DNA of 21,921 nt from Stigonema sp964246695 (GTDB taxonomy: Bacteria > Cyanobacteriota > Cyanobacteriia > Cyanobacteriales > Nostocaceae). Where the stretch lies: positions 1 to 21,921 of the forward strand of contig CAXTSI010000093.1 in NCBI GenBank assembly GCA_964246695.1. Reading direction: 5' to 3'. Positions 13,092 through 20,794 of this stretch are shown here, in pieces; the stretch's first letter is position 1; each line of letters begins with the position of its first letter. The notes under the pieces were generated by a model. The model was not told where the DNA came from and did no database searches. It saw only the letters and a program-made list of their open reading frames with translations. Made by a program: the position numbers and the translations under genes.

Positions 13092-13750
13092 CTCCTCAGA
13101 GTATTTACAGTCACAAATTGATAGCCTTGTTCTAGGAGTCGGGGAATCAGAATTTGTGTTGTTACGGCGACATCTTGTCCGCCGCACATACCGTCGTGCA
13201 ATACAATCAGTGAGCCACCCTCGACCTGCTGTAAAACTCGCTGCACTACGGTAGCCGCTCCCGGTAGCACCCAGTCTTCTGGCACAACACTCCACATAAC
13301 TGGTCGGTAATTCCACTGACGTAATAATTTCAAGGTTTCCGGTGTAAATAAACCATTGGGCGGTCGGACATCACGTACTTGTTCAGGTTGTAGATCGCAA
13401 GCATTGTAAATGGCTGCTTGGGTTTTTTCTAAGCTGTGCTTAAGGTCACTTGGGGAGAGCATGGGAAAATTTCGATGATCGTACCCATGCAATCCGATCG
13501 CGTGTCCTTTGTCGCATACCTGTTTGGCTATTCCTGGTGCGTGGTTGACGCAAGCACCCAACCAAAAGAACGAAGCGGGAATGTTATAACGGTCTAAAAC
13601 TTTTAACAGTTGAGGTGTGTATTGGGGATGGGGACCATCATCAAACGTGAGCGCGATCATTTTTGAATTGCGATCGCCACACCAAAGACAGTTGGGAAAA
13701 GTCGGTTTGAGAATTTGGTAAAAAATCGGAAATAGGGGAGCTAGCTGCAT
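13085..13750 (-). CDS. Polysaccharide deacetylase (NodB/CE4 family)
   Basis: CE4 enzymes remove N- or O-acetyl groups from chitin, peptidoglycan or exopolysaccharide with a metal ion. The 221-residue product shows all five usual motifs: TFDDGPHP with the catalytic-base/metal Asp37-Asp38, a His pair in GLHGYDH (His88, His92), RPPNG (129-133), EDW (158-160) and VLHDG with His185. The size fits a single catalytic domain. No signal peptide or membrane helix is clear, though residues 3-12 (LAPLFPIFYQ) are hydrophobic; this may be cytoplasmic, or exported by a weak signal. The ATG is at 13748-13750 and the heptamer repeat array begins directly upstream. The last codons and the stop lie in another such array. 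The substrate cannot be told from sequence; an exopolysaccharide or peptidoglycan role would suit the secreted-protein neighbours. Confidence 0.92.
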   Translation of the reverse strand: MQLAPLFPIFYQILKPTFPNCLWCGDRNSKMIALTFDDGPHPQYTPQLLKVLDRYNIPASFFWLGACVNHAPGIAKQVCDKGHAIGLHGYDHRNFPMLSPSDLKHSLEKTQAAIYNACDLQPEQVRDVRPPNGLFTPETLKLLRQWNYRPVMWSVVPEDWVLPGAATVVQRVLQQVEGGSLIVLHDGMCGGQDVAVTTQILIPRLLEQGYQFVTVNTLRSC

Positions 13751-14055
13751 TTTTTTGTTGGTTGTTAGTTGTTAGTTGTTAGTTGTTAGTTGTTGGGTGT
13801 TAGTTGTTGGTTGTTGGTTGTTGGGTGTTGGTTGTTGGTTGTATTTTCCACTAACAAGTAACTACTTGTAACAAATTCGGCGGTCAAGTTAGTACTTCTT
13901 GGTGGCAAAATCTTCTCGCTTGGCTGGGATTAGGTTGAAATAAACAACATAAAGGGAAAGCTGTCAAGTACACAATATTAATATTATTGGGTAATTTTAA
14001 AAAGTGCTTTTATGGGCAATACTGAAAAGAGCTTGCTCTTTGCGCTAAAACTGGT
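13751..14055. other. Divergent intergenic space with heptamer array
   Basis: 13754-13843 is a heptamer array of TTGTTAG, TTGTTGG and TTGGGTG units, complementary in style to 13031-13091, so the deacetylase gene is bracketed by inverted short tandem repeats. At 13854-13869 ACAAGTA and TACTTGT form a perfect palindrome around AC. The remainder is AT-rich and presumably holds the two divergent promoters; no clear -35/-10 pair was identified. Confidence 0.7.
14026..14041 (+). promoter_or_regulatory. Hairpin just before the sigma-like gene
   Basis: AAAGAGC and GCTCTTT are perfect 7-bp arms around TT, ending 14 nt before the ATG at 14056. There is no Shine-Dalgarno between it and the start, so the hairpin may control translation or act as an operator. 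Either role is inferred. Confidence 0.35.
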
Positions 14056-14667
14056 ATGGATCGATTGGAGGAACAGCTGCGGCGTTTAGTTAACGAAGCC
14101 TGTGGACACCCACTCGGAAGTCAACAGCGTCAGAAATTGCTCACGCAAGTCATTTGCTTGACTGCTAGCAGACTCTGGCGGGAAAATACTTTTTACTATC
14201 AAGACGCACTGCAACAAACTTGGTTGTATTTCTGCCACAACGTTTGTGGAGGTTATGACTCCAATCGTGGCTCTGTTATAACTTGGCTGAATACTTACTT
14301 GAGATGGAGACTGCGCGACTTTCAGTACAACAAATCGCCCATCATCTACCAATCTCTATTCGGTGATGGAGAAAATTTCATTGACCCTGTAGATCAACTA
14401 GCTGCTCCTTCTGACGTTCCTCCGATTCTGGAAAACGTGAAGTTATGGGCACAAGCAGACTATGACGGAGAACTAGGACGCACTCACATTCAAGGGCGTC
14501 CAGATGTCAACTGTCAAGTGTTAATTTTGAAACGCTTGCCTCCAGAAGTGAGTTGGAAAGAATTGTCAGGAGAATTTGGTCTGCAAGTCTCTACACTAAG
14601 CAGTTTTTATCAGCGCCAATGTCTGACTCGCTTACGTAAATTTGCACAAAAGGAAGGTTATTTATAA
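14056..14667 (+). CDS. Sigma-70 family RNA polymerase sigma factor-like protein
   Basis: The 203-residue product looks like a small group 3/ECF-like sigma factor. Residues about 25-95 resemble region 2 (LTASRLWRENTFYYQDALQQTWLYF, then SNRGSVITWLNTYLRWRLRDFQY), which binds core polymerase and the -10 box. Residues about 150-200 resemble region 4 with a helix-turn-helix: QVLILKRLPPEVSWKELSGEFG followed by LSSFYQRQCLTRLRKF. The linker between is acidic and has no region 3. The final KEGYL is close to the HTH end, so no C-terminal sensing domain is present. No anti-sigma gene is adjacent. The ATG at 14056 lacks a clear ribosome site and follows a hairpin. A nested palindrome 24 bp past the stop separates it from the convergent membrane-protein gene. 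The sigma assignment rests on fold pattern rather than a perfect motif. Confidence 0.8.
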   Translation: MDRLEEQLRRLVNEACGHPLGSQQRQKLLTQVICLTASRLWRENTFYYQDALQQTWLYFCHNVCGGYDSNRGSVITWLNTYLRWRLRDFQYNKSPIIYQSLFGDGENFIDPVDQLAAPSDVPPILENVKLWAQADYDGELGRTHIQGRPDVNCQVLILKRLPPEVSWKELSGEFGLQVSTLSSFYQRQCLTRLRKFAQKEGYL

Positions 14668-14690
14668 GGCATACTGTTTCCCCGGATTGA

Positions 14691-14889
14691 AGAAACCCGG
14701 TTTCTTGAACAATACCTTCGCCAATTTATGAAAAGCCTTACAGGCTATAAGCCTGAGGCTACAAGTACAAAGCCCACCTCCGTGGGCTGTAAGGATTCCA
14801 GCCCACGGAGGTGGGCTTTGTTTGTATAGCCCCACTCTTCTAGAGTGAGGGTATTTTGGCGAAGGTATTGTTGAAGAAACCGGGTTTCT
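14691..14889. mobile_element. Triply nested palindromic element
   Basis: The outermost layer is the AGAAACCCGGTTTCTT core (14691-14709 and 14871-14889) split in two. Inside is an element with ends CAATACCTTCGCCAA and TTGGCGAAGGTATTG (14710-14870), flanked by TTGAA on both sides (14705-14709 and 14871-14875), a likely 5-bp target duplication. Inside that, 14757-14831 is a hairpin with 22-bp perfect arms (14767-14788 and 14800-14821, ACAAAGCCCACCTCCG type). It lies between two convergent genes and could act as a two-way terminator. Confidence 0.8.
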
Positions 14890-14902
14890 GGGGTAGTGCC
14901 GA

Positions 14903-16330
14903 TCAGCTGCGAGGGCGCTGAATGTTTTGACGGATCTGAGTTGCTTCTTGTAAGGTTTTTTCTACTCCTCCTTCTGCAATTCCTTTAACGTAGTTAATTT
15001 TGATTTCTTCCAGTAAGTCGATCAGTAAAGAGCCAATTTCCTGAATATTCTGTTCCTTTTGGGCTTCTACTTCTAACACGGCGCTGAAATTGTCAATCAA
15101 ACGATTGGATATTACTCCTACCTCAGGGTCTTCTAATAAAGTTGTCATAGTGGTATATAATCCTTGAGAAATGTCTGTCACTAACTTCTCTGTCAACTGA
15201 GTGGGTAATTGATTGACTCCTGGCACGTTTTGCAGTTGTTGATAAGTAGGAGATTGACTAAGAATAGTTTTAATGCTGCGATGCAGTAATGCTTCTATGT
15301 CTGGCTGAATTTTCGGGACAACTTGATAGACTGTAAGGTTCAAAATGCGTCTGGCGATCGCCTTGATTTCGTTGGTGGTATTAATATCAATATAATGTTG
15401 GCGTGTCTGTGGTCTTAACAACCAATTTATGATTTTGCCTTGGTAAATTGACTCTTGAAGTTGAGTAATCAGCTGGATTGCCACAATCTCAGTTATTTCC
15501 TCAGCAAAATTAGACAGGAAATCGCGGTTAATTTGCTCCCGGACAAGATCGAGATTTAATAAATCAGCTTGGTTGAGGCGAATTATGACCGGAATGACTC
15601 GCAAAAGTCGCCAAAATGGTAGCAGTAAAAAAAGATCGTACCAACGGCGTACCATTGCTTGCAGCCAAGTTAAGCCAATCTCCTGGCGACTGATAAACAA
15701 AGTTCGACCCAGAAATTCTAAGCTAAATAAAATAACAAATGGTAAGTCTATCTGCCAGAAATGATTGAGGAACTTGCCGTTTATTCCGATGCGGCGATAG
15801 TAGTTCGTTTTAATTAACGGTTGAATCTGGGTATGAAAAAATGTAATTTCTGGTTGCCAACCCGCTTGCTCAAAATGCGCCTCACTCCAAAATAATCTCA
15901 AGGCTTGATGCGCCGATTCAATCCTCATGCGATCGCGCATTAGATTTTTAATCTTTTCTAGCGTACCACTTTTACTAGCTCCAGCGAACGGATTATCCTT
16001 AATCATCTCATCGCTCTTGTCTCGCAACTGAGCCAATAAGTTTTCTGTATCGGATGACTGTAGTCCTGTATCCAAAACCTGCTTTTCTAGTTGGTAGACT
16101 TTATTGAGATAATTCTGCGTGTCTCGATGAGGTTCAATGCCTTTGATTGGGTCATACAACTGAGTTAAGTTAGGAATTTGCAGTAGGTATAAATCACGCC
16201 AAGGCACGTAGCTCAAATCAAAAAGTACTAAAAATAAGTTAACTACGGCAATAATTGCCATTAGTCGGTTAAACCAGGGGTGGCGACGGGCTACGGTTTG
16301 TTTAAGGGCAAGTTTTTCTGGGGATAGCAT
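14903..16330 (-). CDS. Membrane protein with voltage-sensor-like helices, unknown
   Basis: I do not recognise a named family. With the ATG at 16330 the product has 475 residues. Hydrophobic helices lie at about residues 20-40 (RLMAIIAVVNLFLVLFDL), 195-212 (LPFVILFSLEFLGRTLF) and 231-251 (YDLFLLLPFWRLLRVIPVII). The order resembles S1, S2 and S3-S4 of the voltage-sensor fold: an Asn in the first helix, Glu and Arg in the second, and arginines spaced in FWRLLRVIPVIIRL. No pore helix or selectivity filter follows. A soluble region (40-190) separates helix one from two. The C-terminal half (about 260-475) is a long amphipathic, helical, probably coiled domain. A TTG start at 16393 would add 21 residues, but its AAGGA is only two bases away, so I prefer the ATG. 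Function unknown; the channel-like reading is inference. Confidence 0.7.
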   Translation of the reverse strand: MLSPEKLALKQTVARRHPWFNRLMAIIAVVNLFLVLFDLSYVPWRDLYLLQIPNLTQLYDPIKGIEPHRDTQNYLNKVYQLEKQVLDTGLQSSDTENLLAQLRDKSDEMIKDNPFAGASKSGTLEKIKNLMRDRMRIESAHQALRLFWSEAHFEQAGWQPEITFFHTQIQPLIKTNYYRRIGINGKFLNHFWQIDLPFVILFSLEFLGRTLFISRQEIGLTWLQAMVRRWYDLFLLLPFWRLLRVIPVIIRLNQADLLNLDLVREQINRDFLSNFAEEITEIVAIQLITQLQESIYQGKIINWLLRPQTRQHYIDINTTNEIKAIARRILNLTVYQVVPKIQPDIEALLHRSIKTILSQSPTYQQLQNVPGVNQLPTQLTEKLVTDISQGLYTTMTTLLEDPEVGVISNRLIDNFSAVLEVEAQKEQNIQEIGSLLIDLLEEIKINYVKGIAEGGVEKTLQEATQIRQNIQRPRS

Positions 16331-16557
16331 AGCTGACTCGTTTGCGTTTCTTCCCCAAAAAGTATGAAATTTTTTAGGAAAACTTGCAAACAATTCCTTA
16401 CGCAGGCTCTGCCCCTATCTCTTGAGACGATATTATTCTATCTATAGCTGGAGTTTTATATAACTAACAACTAGAGTTAATTAGTCCATTCGTAGGAAGA
16501 CATTACTAAGGCAATAAGTGTACTCTATATTTAGTCAGACACATTGAACCCACCGTG

Positions 16558-17511
16558 ATGAACTCCCAACTTCTGAAGCGCATTCTTACTTGCATACTCT
16601 CAGTTACTTTGGTAACAGCCTGCGAGTCAATCCAGGCAGAGCAAACAAGTATGCCTAAGGAAAAAATCTCTAACGGTGACAACTATGGACACCTAACTGA
16701 CCAGGGACAGTTACGCAGCTACTATCTTTACACTCCCAAATCTTACAGTCCAAACCATCCCATGCCGTTAGTTTTAGTTTTTCATGGGGATGACGGTAGT
16801 GGTCATTCAATGGCTGACGTTACTCGCTTCAATGATTTGGCAGAGCAAAAAGGGTTTGTTGTTGCTTATCCAGATGCAATTAACCATAGATGGCGTCCCA
16901 GAGGTACTCCTCCATCACATGTCAGCGATGTTTCGTTTGTTTCGGCACTAATCGATCATCTTAAGCAAAATATAAATATTGATAGCCGTAGAGTTTATGC
17001 CACTGGTTTCTCAAGGGGCGCAATACTTACCCAAGCTCTAGCTTGCAAAATACCTGATAAAATTACAGCTTTCGCATCAGTAGCTGGATCTCTTTCAGTT
17101 CGGATTAAATCTGATTGCCAGACTAAAACTCCTGTATCGATGCTCATGATCAACGGTACAAATGATCAAGAGGTTCTTTATGACGGTGATGACGACACTC
17201 AAAAAAGAGGATCGCTTGTTTCTATCCCAGACACGGTAAGCTTTTGGAAAACGCACGATCAATGTCCTTCACCGAGTCAAACTATAAAGCGTCCTCAATC
17301 TAATCCAAGCGATCGTTTACAAGTAAAAGCCTCTCAGGGATCGGGTTGTGTTGGTGGATCAGAGGTCGTACAGTTAGCTGTCGTAGACGGTGGACATTTC
17401 TGGCCTGGTGGTGCAACCCAAGATCCAAAGCTAAAACAGGTCAATGATAAACTTGGTTTTAACGCCACTGAGAAGATCTGGGACTTTTTTCAACGCCACA
17501 CTCTATCCTAG
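16558..17511 (+). CDS. Lipoprotein esterase, PHB depolymerase/feruloyl esterase type
   Basis: This is an alpha/beta hydrolase of the LpqC/esterase-PHB (CE1-like) group, which cleaves ester bonds in polymers or plant phenolics. The 317 residues start with a lipoprotein signal, ILTCILSVTLVTAC, with lipobox VTAC and Cys22 as the lipid site, so the enzyme is anchored in a membrane facing the periplasm or outside. The catalytic triad is visible: Ser152 in GFSRG, Asp203 in INGTNDQEV and His280 in DGGHFWPGG. LVLVFHGDDGSG (71-82) forms the oxyanion region, and VVAYPDAINHRW is typical of the family. The start is ATG at 16558; GTG at 16555 is the alternative. It stands alone, divergent from the membrane protein upstream. 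The substrate is not told by sequence; no polyhydroxybutyrate synthesis genes are nearby. Confidence 0.88.
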   Translation: MNSQLLKRILTCILSVTLVTACESIQAEQTSMPKEKISNGDNYGHLTDQGQLRSYYLYTPKSYSPNHPMPLVLVFHGDDGSGHSMADVTRFNDLAEQKGFVVAYPDAINHRWRPRGTPPSHVSDVSFVSALIDHLKQNINIDSRRVYATGFSRGAILTQALACKIPDKITAFASVAGSLSVRIKSDCQTKTPVSMLMINGTNDQEVLYDGDDDTQKRGSLVSIPDTVSFWKTHDQCPSPSQTIKRPQSNPSDRLQVKASQGSGCVGGSEVVQLAVVDGGHFWPGGATQDPKLKQVNDKLGFNATEKIWDFFQRHTLS

Positions 17512-17834
17512 TACCGCTACGCGGAATTAAAAATTAAAAATTAAAAATCGCGCAGCGTTGCAAGCGTTGCGAAGCAATCTAAAAGCCTGCAACGCAAGCT
17601 TTCTAGGAATTCTGAATGGTAGCTTTATTTCCGCGCCCCGTGTACTAGTACAATGCGGCGACATGGCTTAAGCCGTTGCCTTCGGCATCGCACCAACTGA
17701 TAATTGTGCTGTCCAGTTTTACATATACAGGTATAAAACGCAACTAGTTTGTGCGATCGCGTGCATAGAAACAAATTGAAGCGAATTTTTACTTAATTGT
17801 TTAGTATTAAATTTTACGACAAATTTATGGTTTA

Positions 17835-17855
17835 TTTAAACCGGATCGGTTTAAA
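17835..17855. promoter_or_regulatory. Perfect palindrome TTTAAACCG..CGGTTTAAA
   Basis: Perfect 9-bp arms around the 3-bp spacer GAT, about 190 bp before the first coiled-coil gene. The size and symmetry suit a dimeric regulator binding site; no regulator is known from the window. Confidence 0.35.
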
Positions 17856-17882
17856 CTGCTTTAACACGATATACAGCAATTT

Positions 17883-17911
17883 CTGTTCGCGAACAGTGGC
17901 GATTAGTCGCC
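17883..17911. promoter_or_regulatory. Palindrome CTGTTCGCGAACAG plus small hairpin
   Basis: CTGTTCGCGAACAG (17883-17896) is a perfect 14-bp palindrome without spacer. It is followed by GGCGA-TTAG-TCGCC (17898-17911), a small stable hairpin. Together they may be an operator or a fragment of a dispersed repeat. Confidence 0.35.
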
Positions 17912-18042
17912 CTCTGCATTCAGACAGTATGCGCCAAATCAAAGCCTAGGTCGGTTAATTCGATGTTAAGTAATATTTCGCTAACAGCATCTATCGATAC
18001 TCACGCGCCCAGCCTTAAATCCAGAGCCGATCAGTTGCTAAG

Positions 18043-18237
18043 ATGAAATCAGAAACACGAAATACATTGCTAAAAGCATACGCACAATTACAAGAAATCA
18101 TCGATGATTTGTATGCAGCTTCGGAAAAAGCCTTAGAAAACAATGACATTGAGGATGCAAGCTTACTAGCCACTAGAGCAGATAAACTTTATGAAGAAGC
18201 TGAAAATTTGGAATTTGTAATTTCAGAACTGGAGTAA
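18043..18237 (+). CDS. Small acidic coiled-coil protein, unknown
   Basis: I do not recognise this 64-residue protein. It is almost wholly helical by pattern: TLLKAYAQLQEIIDDLYAAS and SLLATRADKLYEEAENLEFVI give two amphipathic helices with leucines at heptad spacing, joined by ENNDIEDA. It is strongly acidic and has no signal, cysteine or membrane segment, so it should be a soluble cytoplasmic helical hairpin or dimer. The ATG at 18043 has no clear Shine-Dalgarno. The next gene starts two bases after its stop codon, so they form an operon. The partner is basic where this one is acidic, which would suit a complex. Coding is likely from the tight pairing and clean amphipathic pattern, though both are short. 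Confidence 0.62.
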   Translation: MKSETRNTLLKAYAQLQEIIDDLYAASEKALENNDIEDASLLATRADKLYEEAENLEFVISELE

Positions 18238-18239
18238 AA

Positions 18240-18428
18240 ATGAAAACAATTGAAGAATTAAAAACTCGCATTAAGGAACTTAGTAAACAAGCTGTTGAAC
18301 TCAGGCGAAAGGGTTCTGAGGTGTACTCAACCAACCAGGAGCTAGCTAAACAATTCCGGCAACAGGCGAGAGAAGCGATGAAACGTTGCCAAGTATTGAT
18401 ACAGGAGTTGAAGCGACAGCTAGTTTAA
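18240..18428 (+). CDS. Small basic coiled-coil protein, unknown
   Basis: I do not recognise this 62-residue protein. It consists of helices with heptad hydrophobics (TIEELKTRIKELSKQAVEL, then AKQFRQQAREAMKRCQVLIQE) and is rich in Lys, Arg and Gln, hence basic. One cysteine lies near residue 51. There is no signal or membrane segment. The ATG at 18240 follows the stop of the acidic partner by two bases, so translation is probably coupled; the upstream CTGGAGTAAAA gives a GGAG at 18230-18233, about six bases before the ATG. A two-component helical complex is the simplest reading. Nucleic-acid binding is conceivable from charge but not shown. The FAD oxidoreductase gene begins 73 bp downstream and may be separately expressed. 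Confidence 0.62.
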   Translation: MKTIEELKTRIKELSKQAVELRRKGSEVYSTNQELAKQFRQQAREAMKRCQVLIQELKRQLV

Positions 18429-18501
18429 GACTCTGATTGTTGTAGCCTGTGGATAGCAGTAAACTAACACAGGCTATGAAAATAAACAGTCATGGACGCG
18501 T

Positions 18502-20406
18502 TTGTCAAACATTGAAGTGAAACTACCCCAACGTCTTATTTTGCTGATGTCGGCTTCAGGTTTCCTCGCCGCAGTCAGTTTGAGTTTTCTGCATACTTAT
18601 TTTTCACCGCAGCTGCCAAAAACGACCACTACAGCGATTAAACCGCTTGTGACACCTCAAGGCAAGCCCCGGCTTGATCCCCTACCTGCGGCGGGTGAGG
18701 TATGGGAATGTTCCGTTGTTGTAGTTGGCGGTTCTTTAGGAGGAGTTGCAGCGGCTTCAGAAGCAATGCGATCGGGGGCGAAAACTTGCTTAATCGAACT
18801 CACCCCTTGGCTTGGGGGACAAATTAGCTCCCAAGGAGTATCGGCAGTTGATGAATCACTGACCATGCGTGCAAAAGAAAATTATTCAAAAAGTTGGATA
18901 GAGTTCAAGCAGTTAATTAAACAACAACCTGTAGAACTTCCCGCTTGGTCAAATATTCCTTCTGCCCTCAAAGTTTCTGACATTAACAGTTGCTGGGTGG
19001 CAAAGCTGTGCTTTCCTCCCAAAGCCGGATCTGACGCGGCAGAACAATTGCTGCAATCTTCATCTCGTCTTGCTTCTGGAAGCCGTTGGGGAACTTCAAT
19101 TGCCTTTAAAGGAGCTGAATTTGACAGTACAGGTCGGAATATTGTCGCCATCTATGCAGTACGGCGGATTCCACGCGACCCGAAATATTTGCCCAAAGGT
19201 CGGCTTTCTCAAGAGTTGACCTCTTGGTACTCTTGGTTTGGCGATCGGGTATTTGAGAAAGTACCCCTGCGACTGCAAGCACCAGCAAAAGGTCGAATGA
19301 TCGTCATCGATGCAACTGATACAGGGGAATTGGTGGGCTGGGCTGGAATCCCCCAGAGGTTGGGATCGGAATCTCGTGCAACTACTGGTGAAATTCACGC
19401 AGCGCCCAAAGATAACCCGGAATGCACCCAAGCATTTACCTTTCCTTTTGTACTTGCTATTCGAGACGATGGCGGGCTAAGTCGTACTCAACTCGCTCTT
19501 ATTCAGACTGGAATGTCAAAAGAGGAACATCGGCGAGACTACTCTATCAAAGGGTTCCCCGTATTTGCAGGTCGAAGCTTTTTCAATTACCGACGTATTG
19601 TCAGTAAAAGCCGCAACGATCCCTTCGTCGATAGTCCCTTTCTTGGAGACATCACCTTAGTCAACTGGAATCGGGGGAACGACTGGAACTTAATGAATCC
19701 GCCGTTGATTTTGACTCAAGAACAGATGATCGCGAATGGACAACGTCAAAACTGGATGGGGGGGCTTTCGTTAAGTGCGCTCAAGCAAGCCGAAGAACAT
19801 GCGCTTTTATTTGCTCAATGGCTGATGGAAACTCAAACCCGACCGGGTTTTCCCCTCGCTTATTTGTCAGGATCTGAGTCTTTGATGGGTACAGATTCGG
19901 GGTTGAGTATGATGCCTTATATTCGGGAGGGGCGACGGATTTTGGGACGCAAAGCTTACGGACAAAATGAGTTCATGATGCGAGAAGCGGATATTAGGAC
20001 AGACATATCAGGTGGTCGTGACTTCTCGGCAACAGCGATCGCTCTAACCCACTACGACATCGACTTACATGGGTGTCGTTATCGCAACTGGGAACCACCA
20101 AACGAAGCGACTAAAGCGCCTGCTAGAGAGTTTGTGGTTCGACCTACTTTGATACCTTTGGAAAGCATCATTCCTCAGGGGATTGACAACCTCCTGATTG
20201 GTGGAAAGAGTATTGCCGTTACTCATATTGTCAACGCTGTCACCCGCATTCATAACAGCGAGTGGAGCATCGGTGCAGCAGCGGGAGTGACCGCAGCTTG
20301 GCTCCTAACTCAACCCAATTTAACCCCAGGGCAGATTGTTCCACAACAACGAATGCCCCAATTGCAACAAACCCTAAAAAATCAAGGTCAGCGTCTTTCT
20401 TGGTGA
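18502..20406 (+). CDS. FAD-dependent oxidoreductase, membrane-anchored
   Basis: The 634-residue product is of the FAD_oxidored type (single FAD domain, reaction unknown). Residues about 11-31 (RLILLMSASGFLAAVSLSFL) form a hydrophobic signal-anchor. The Rossmann dinucleotide motif is VVVVGGSLGGVAAA (72-85), a GxxxGG variant, followed by the acidic end of strand two in CLIELTPWLGGQ (96-107). IVIDATDTGELVGWAG near residue 270 is the typical second FAD motif, and the C-terminal DNLLIGGKSIAVTHIVNAVTRIHNSEWSIGAAAG is the closing FAD-binding segment. The start is uncertain: I use TTG at 18502 with GGA five bases upstream; GTG at 18517 and ATG at 18547 are in frame, and the last would trim the anchor. 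It follows the coiled-coil pair by 73 bp. Substrate unknown. Confidence 0.87.
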   Translation: MSNIEVKLPQRLILLMSASGFLAAVSLSFLHTYFSPQLPKTTTTAIKPLVTPQGKPRLDPLPAAGEVWECSVVVVGGSLGGVAAASEAMRSGAKTCLIELTPWLGGQISSQGVSAVDESLTMRAKENYSKSWIEFKQLIKQQPVELPAWSNIPSALKVSDINSCWVAKLCFPPKAGSDAAEQLLQSSSRLASGSRWGTSIAFKGAEFDSTGRNIVAIYAVRRIPRDPKYLPKGRLSQELTSWYSWFGDRVFEKVPLRLQAPAKGRMIVIDATDTGELVGWAGIPQRLGSESRATTGEIHAAPKDNPECTQAFTFPFVLAIRDDGGLSRTQLALIQTGMSKEEHRRDYSIKGFPVFAGRSFFNYRRIVSKSRNDPFVDSPFLGDITLVNWNRGNDWNLMNPPLILTQEQMIANGQRQNWMGGLSLSALKQAEEHALLFAQWLMETQTRPGFPLAYLSGSESLMGTDSGLSMMPYIREGRRILGRKAYGQNEFMMREADIRTDISGGRDFSATAIALTHYDIDLHGCRYRNWEPPNEATKAPAREFVVRPTLIPLESIIPQGIDNLLIGGKSIAVTHIVNAVTRIHNSEWSIGAAAGVTAAWLLTQPNLTPGQIVPQQRMPQLQQTLKNQGQRLSW

Positions 20407-20502
20407 GTAGCCAAATAGCGGCGTTAACCGAGGATTTCCGCCTGCCTGAAGCCGTTGATTTTCACACCTTATCGCTACGCGAGGAAATTGGTTCTTGCCC
20501 GA

Positions 20503-20521
20503 ATTACTAGAATATAGTAAT
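20503..20521. promoter_or_regulatory. parDE operator/promoter candidate
   Basis: ATTACTA and TAGTAAT are perfect 7-bp arms around a 5-bp spacer, 27 bp before the parD start. A -10-like TATAGT (20513-20518) lies inside it. Antitoxins of this class repress their own promoter, so an overlap of palindrome and -10 box is expected. No good -35 box was found. Confidence 0.5.
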
Positions 20522-20548
20522 ATGATGAAGCAACGAAAGGATTTTGTC

Positions 20549-20794
20549 ATGAGCGGTACAACCAGCATCAATCTAGGCGACCATTTCACCGCGTTCCTGG
20601 GGCATCTTACGGAGAGCGGACGTTACGGCTCTGCGAGCGAGGCCGTTCGCGCAGGGCTAAGGCTTCTGGAACAAGAAGAGGCAAAATACGAGGCGTTGAT
20701 GGACGCTTTGGAAGAGGGAGAAGCCAGCGGCGAGAGTGATATGTCCTTTAATGAGATTGTCGCACAGGCAAAAGCGGAATTTCATGCAAGGTAA
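20549..20794 (+). CDS. parD: Type II antitoxin, ParD family
   Basis: ParD binds and neutralises the ParE toxin and represses the operon. The 81-residue product has the ribbon-helix-helix N-terminus TSINLGDHFTAFLGHLTESGRYGSASEAVRAGLRLLEQEE (residues 4-43), which is the ParD/CC2985 pattern including GRY.S.SE..R.GLR. The C-terminal tail (ALMDALEEGEASGESDMSFNEIVAQAKAEFHAR) is acidic and amphipathic, as needed to wrap the toxin. The ATG at 20549 is supported by AAAGGA about seven bases upstream; an ORF opening at 20495 was discarded because it lacks family similarity and a ribosome site. The stop codon overlaps the toxin gene by 11 bp. Composition is higher in G and C than the neighbours (GCG, CGC codons), suggesting transfer, perhaps from a proteobacterium. 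Confidence 0.92.
   Translation: MSGTTSINLGDHFTAFLGHLTESGRYGSASEAVRAGLRLLEQEEAKYEALMDALEEGEASGESDMSFNEIVAQAKAEFHAR

Larger units (their letters stand above)
17512..18042. other. 531-bp gap with short repeats and palindromes
   Basis: No gene was found. 17527-17551 is a small tandem repeat of AATTAAA words. GC-rich repeat-like blocks (GCAGCGTTGC and GCAACGC words) lie at 17554-17605. Palindromes near the end are listed separately at 17835-17855 and 17883-17911. The promoter of the coiled-coil pair should lie in the last 150 bp, but no convincing box pair was seen. Confidence 0.7.
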
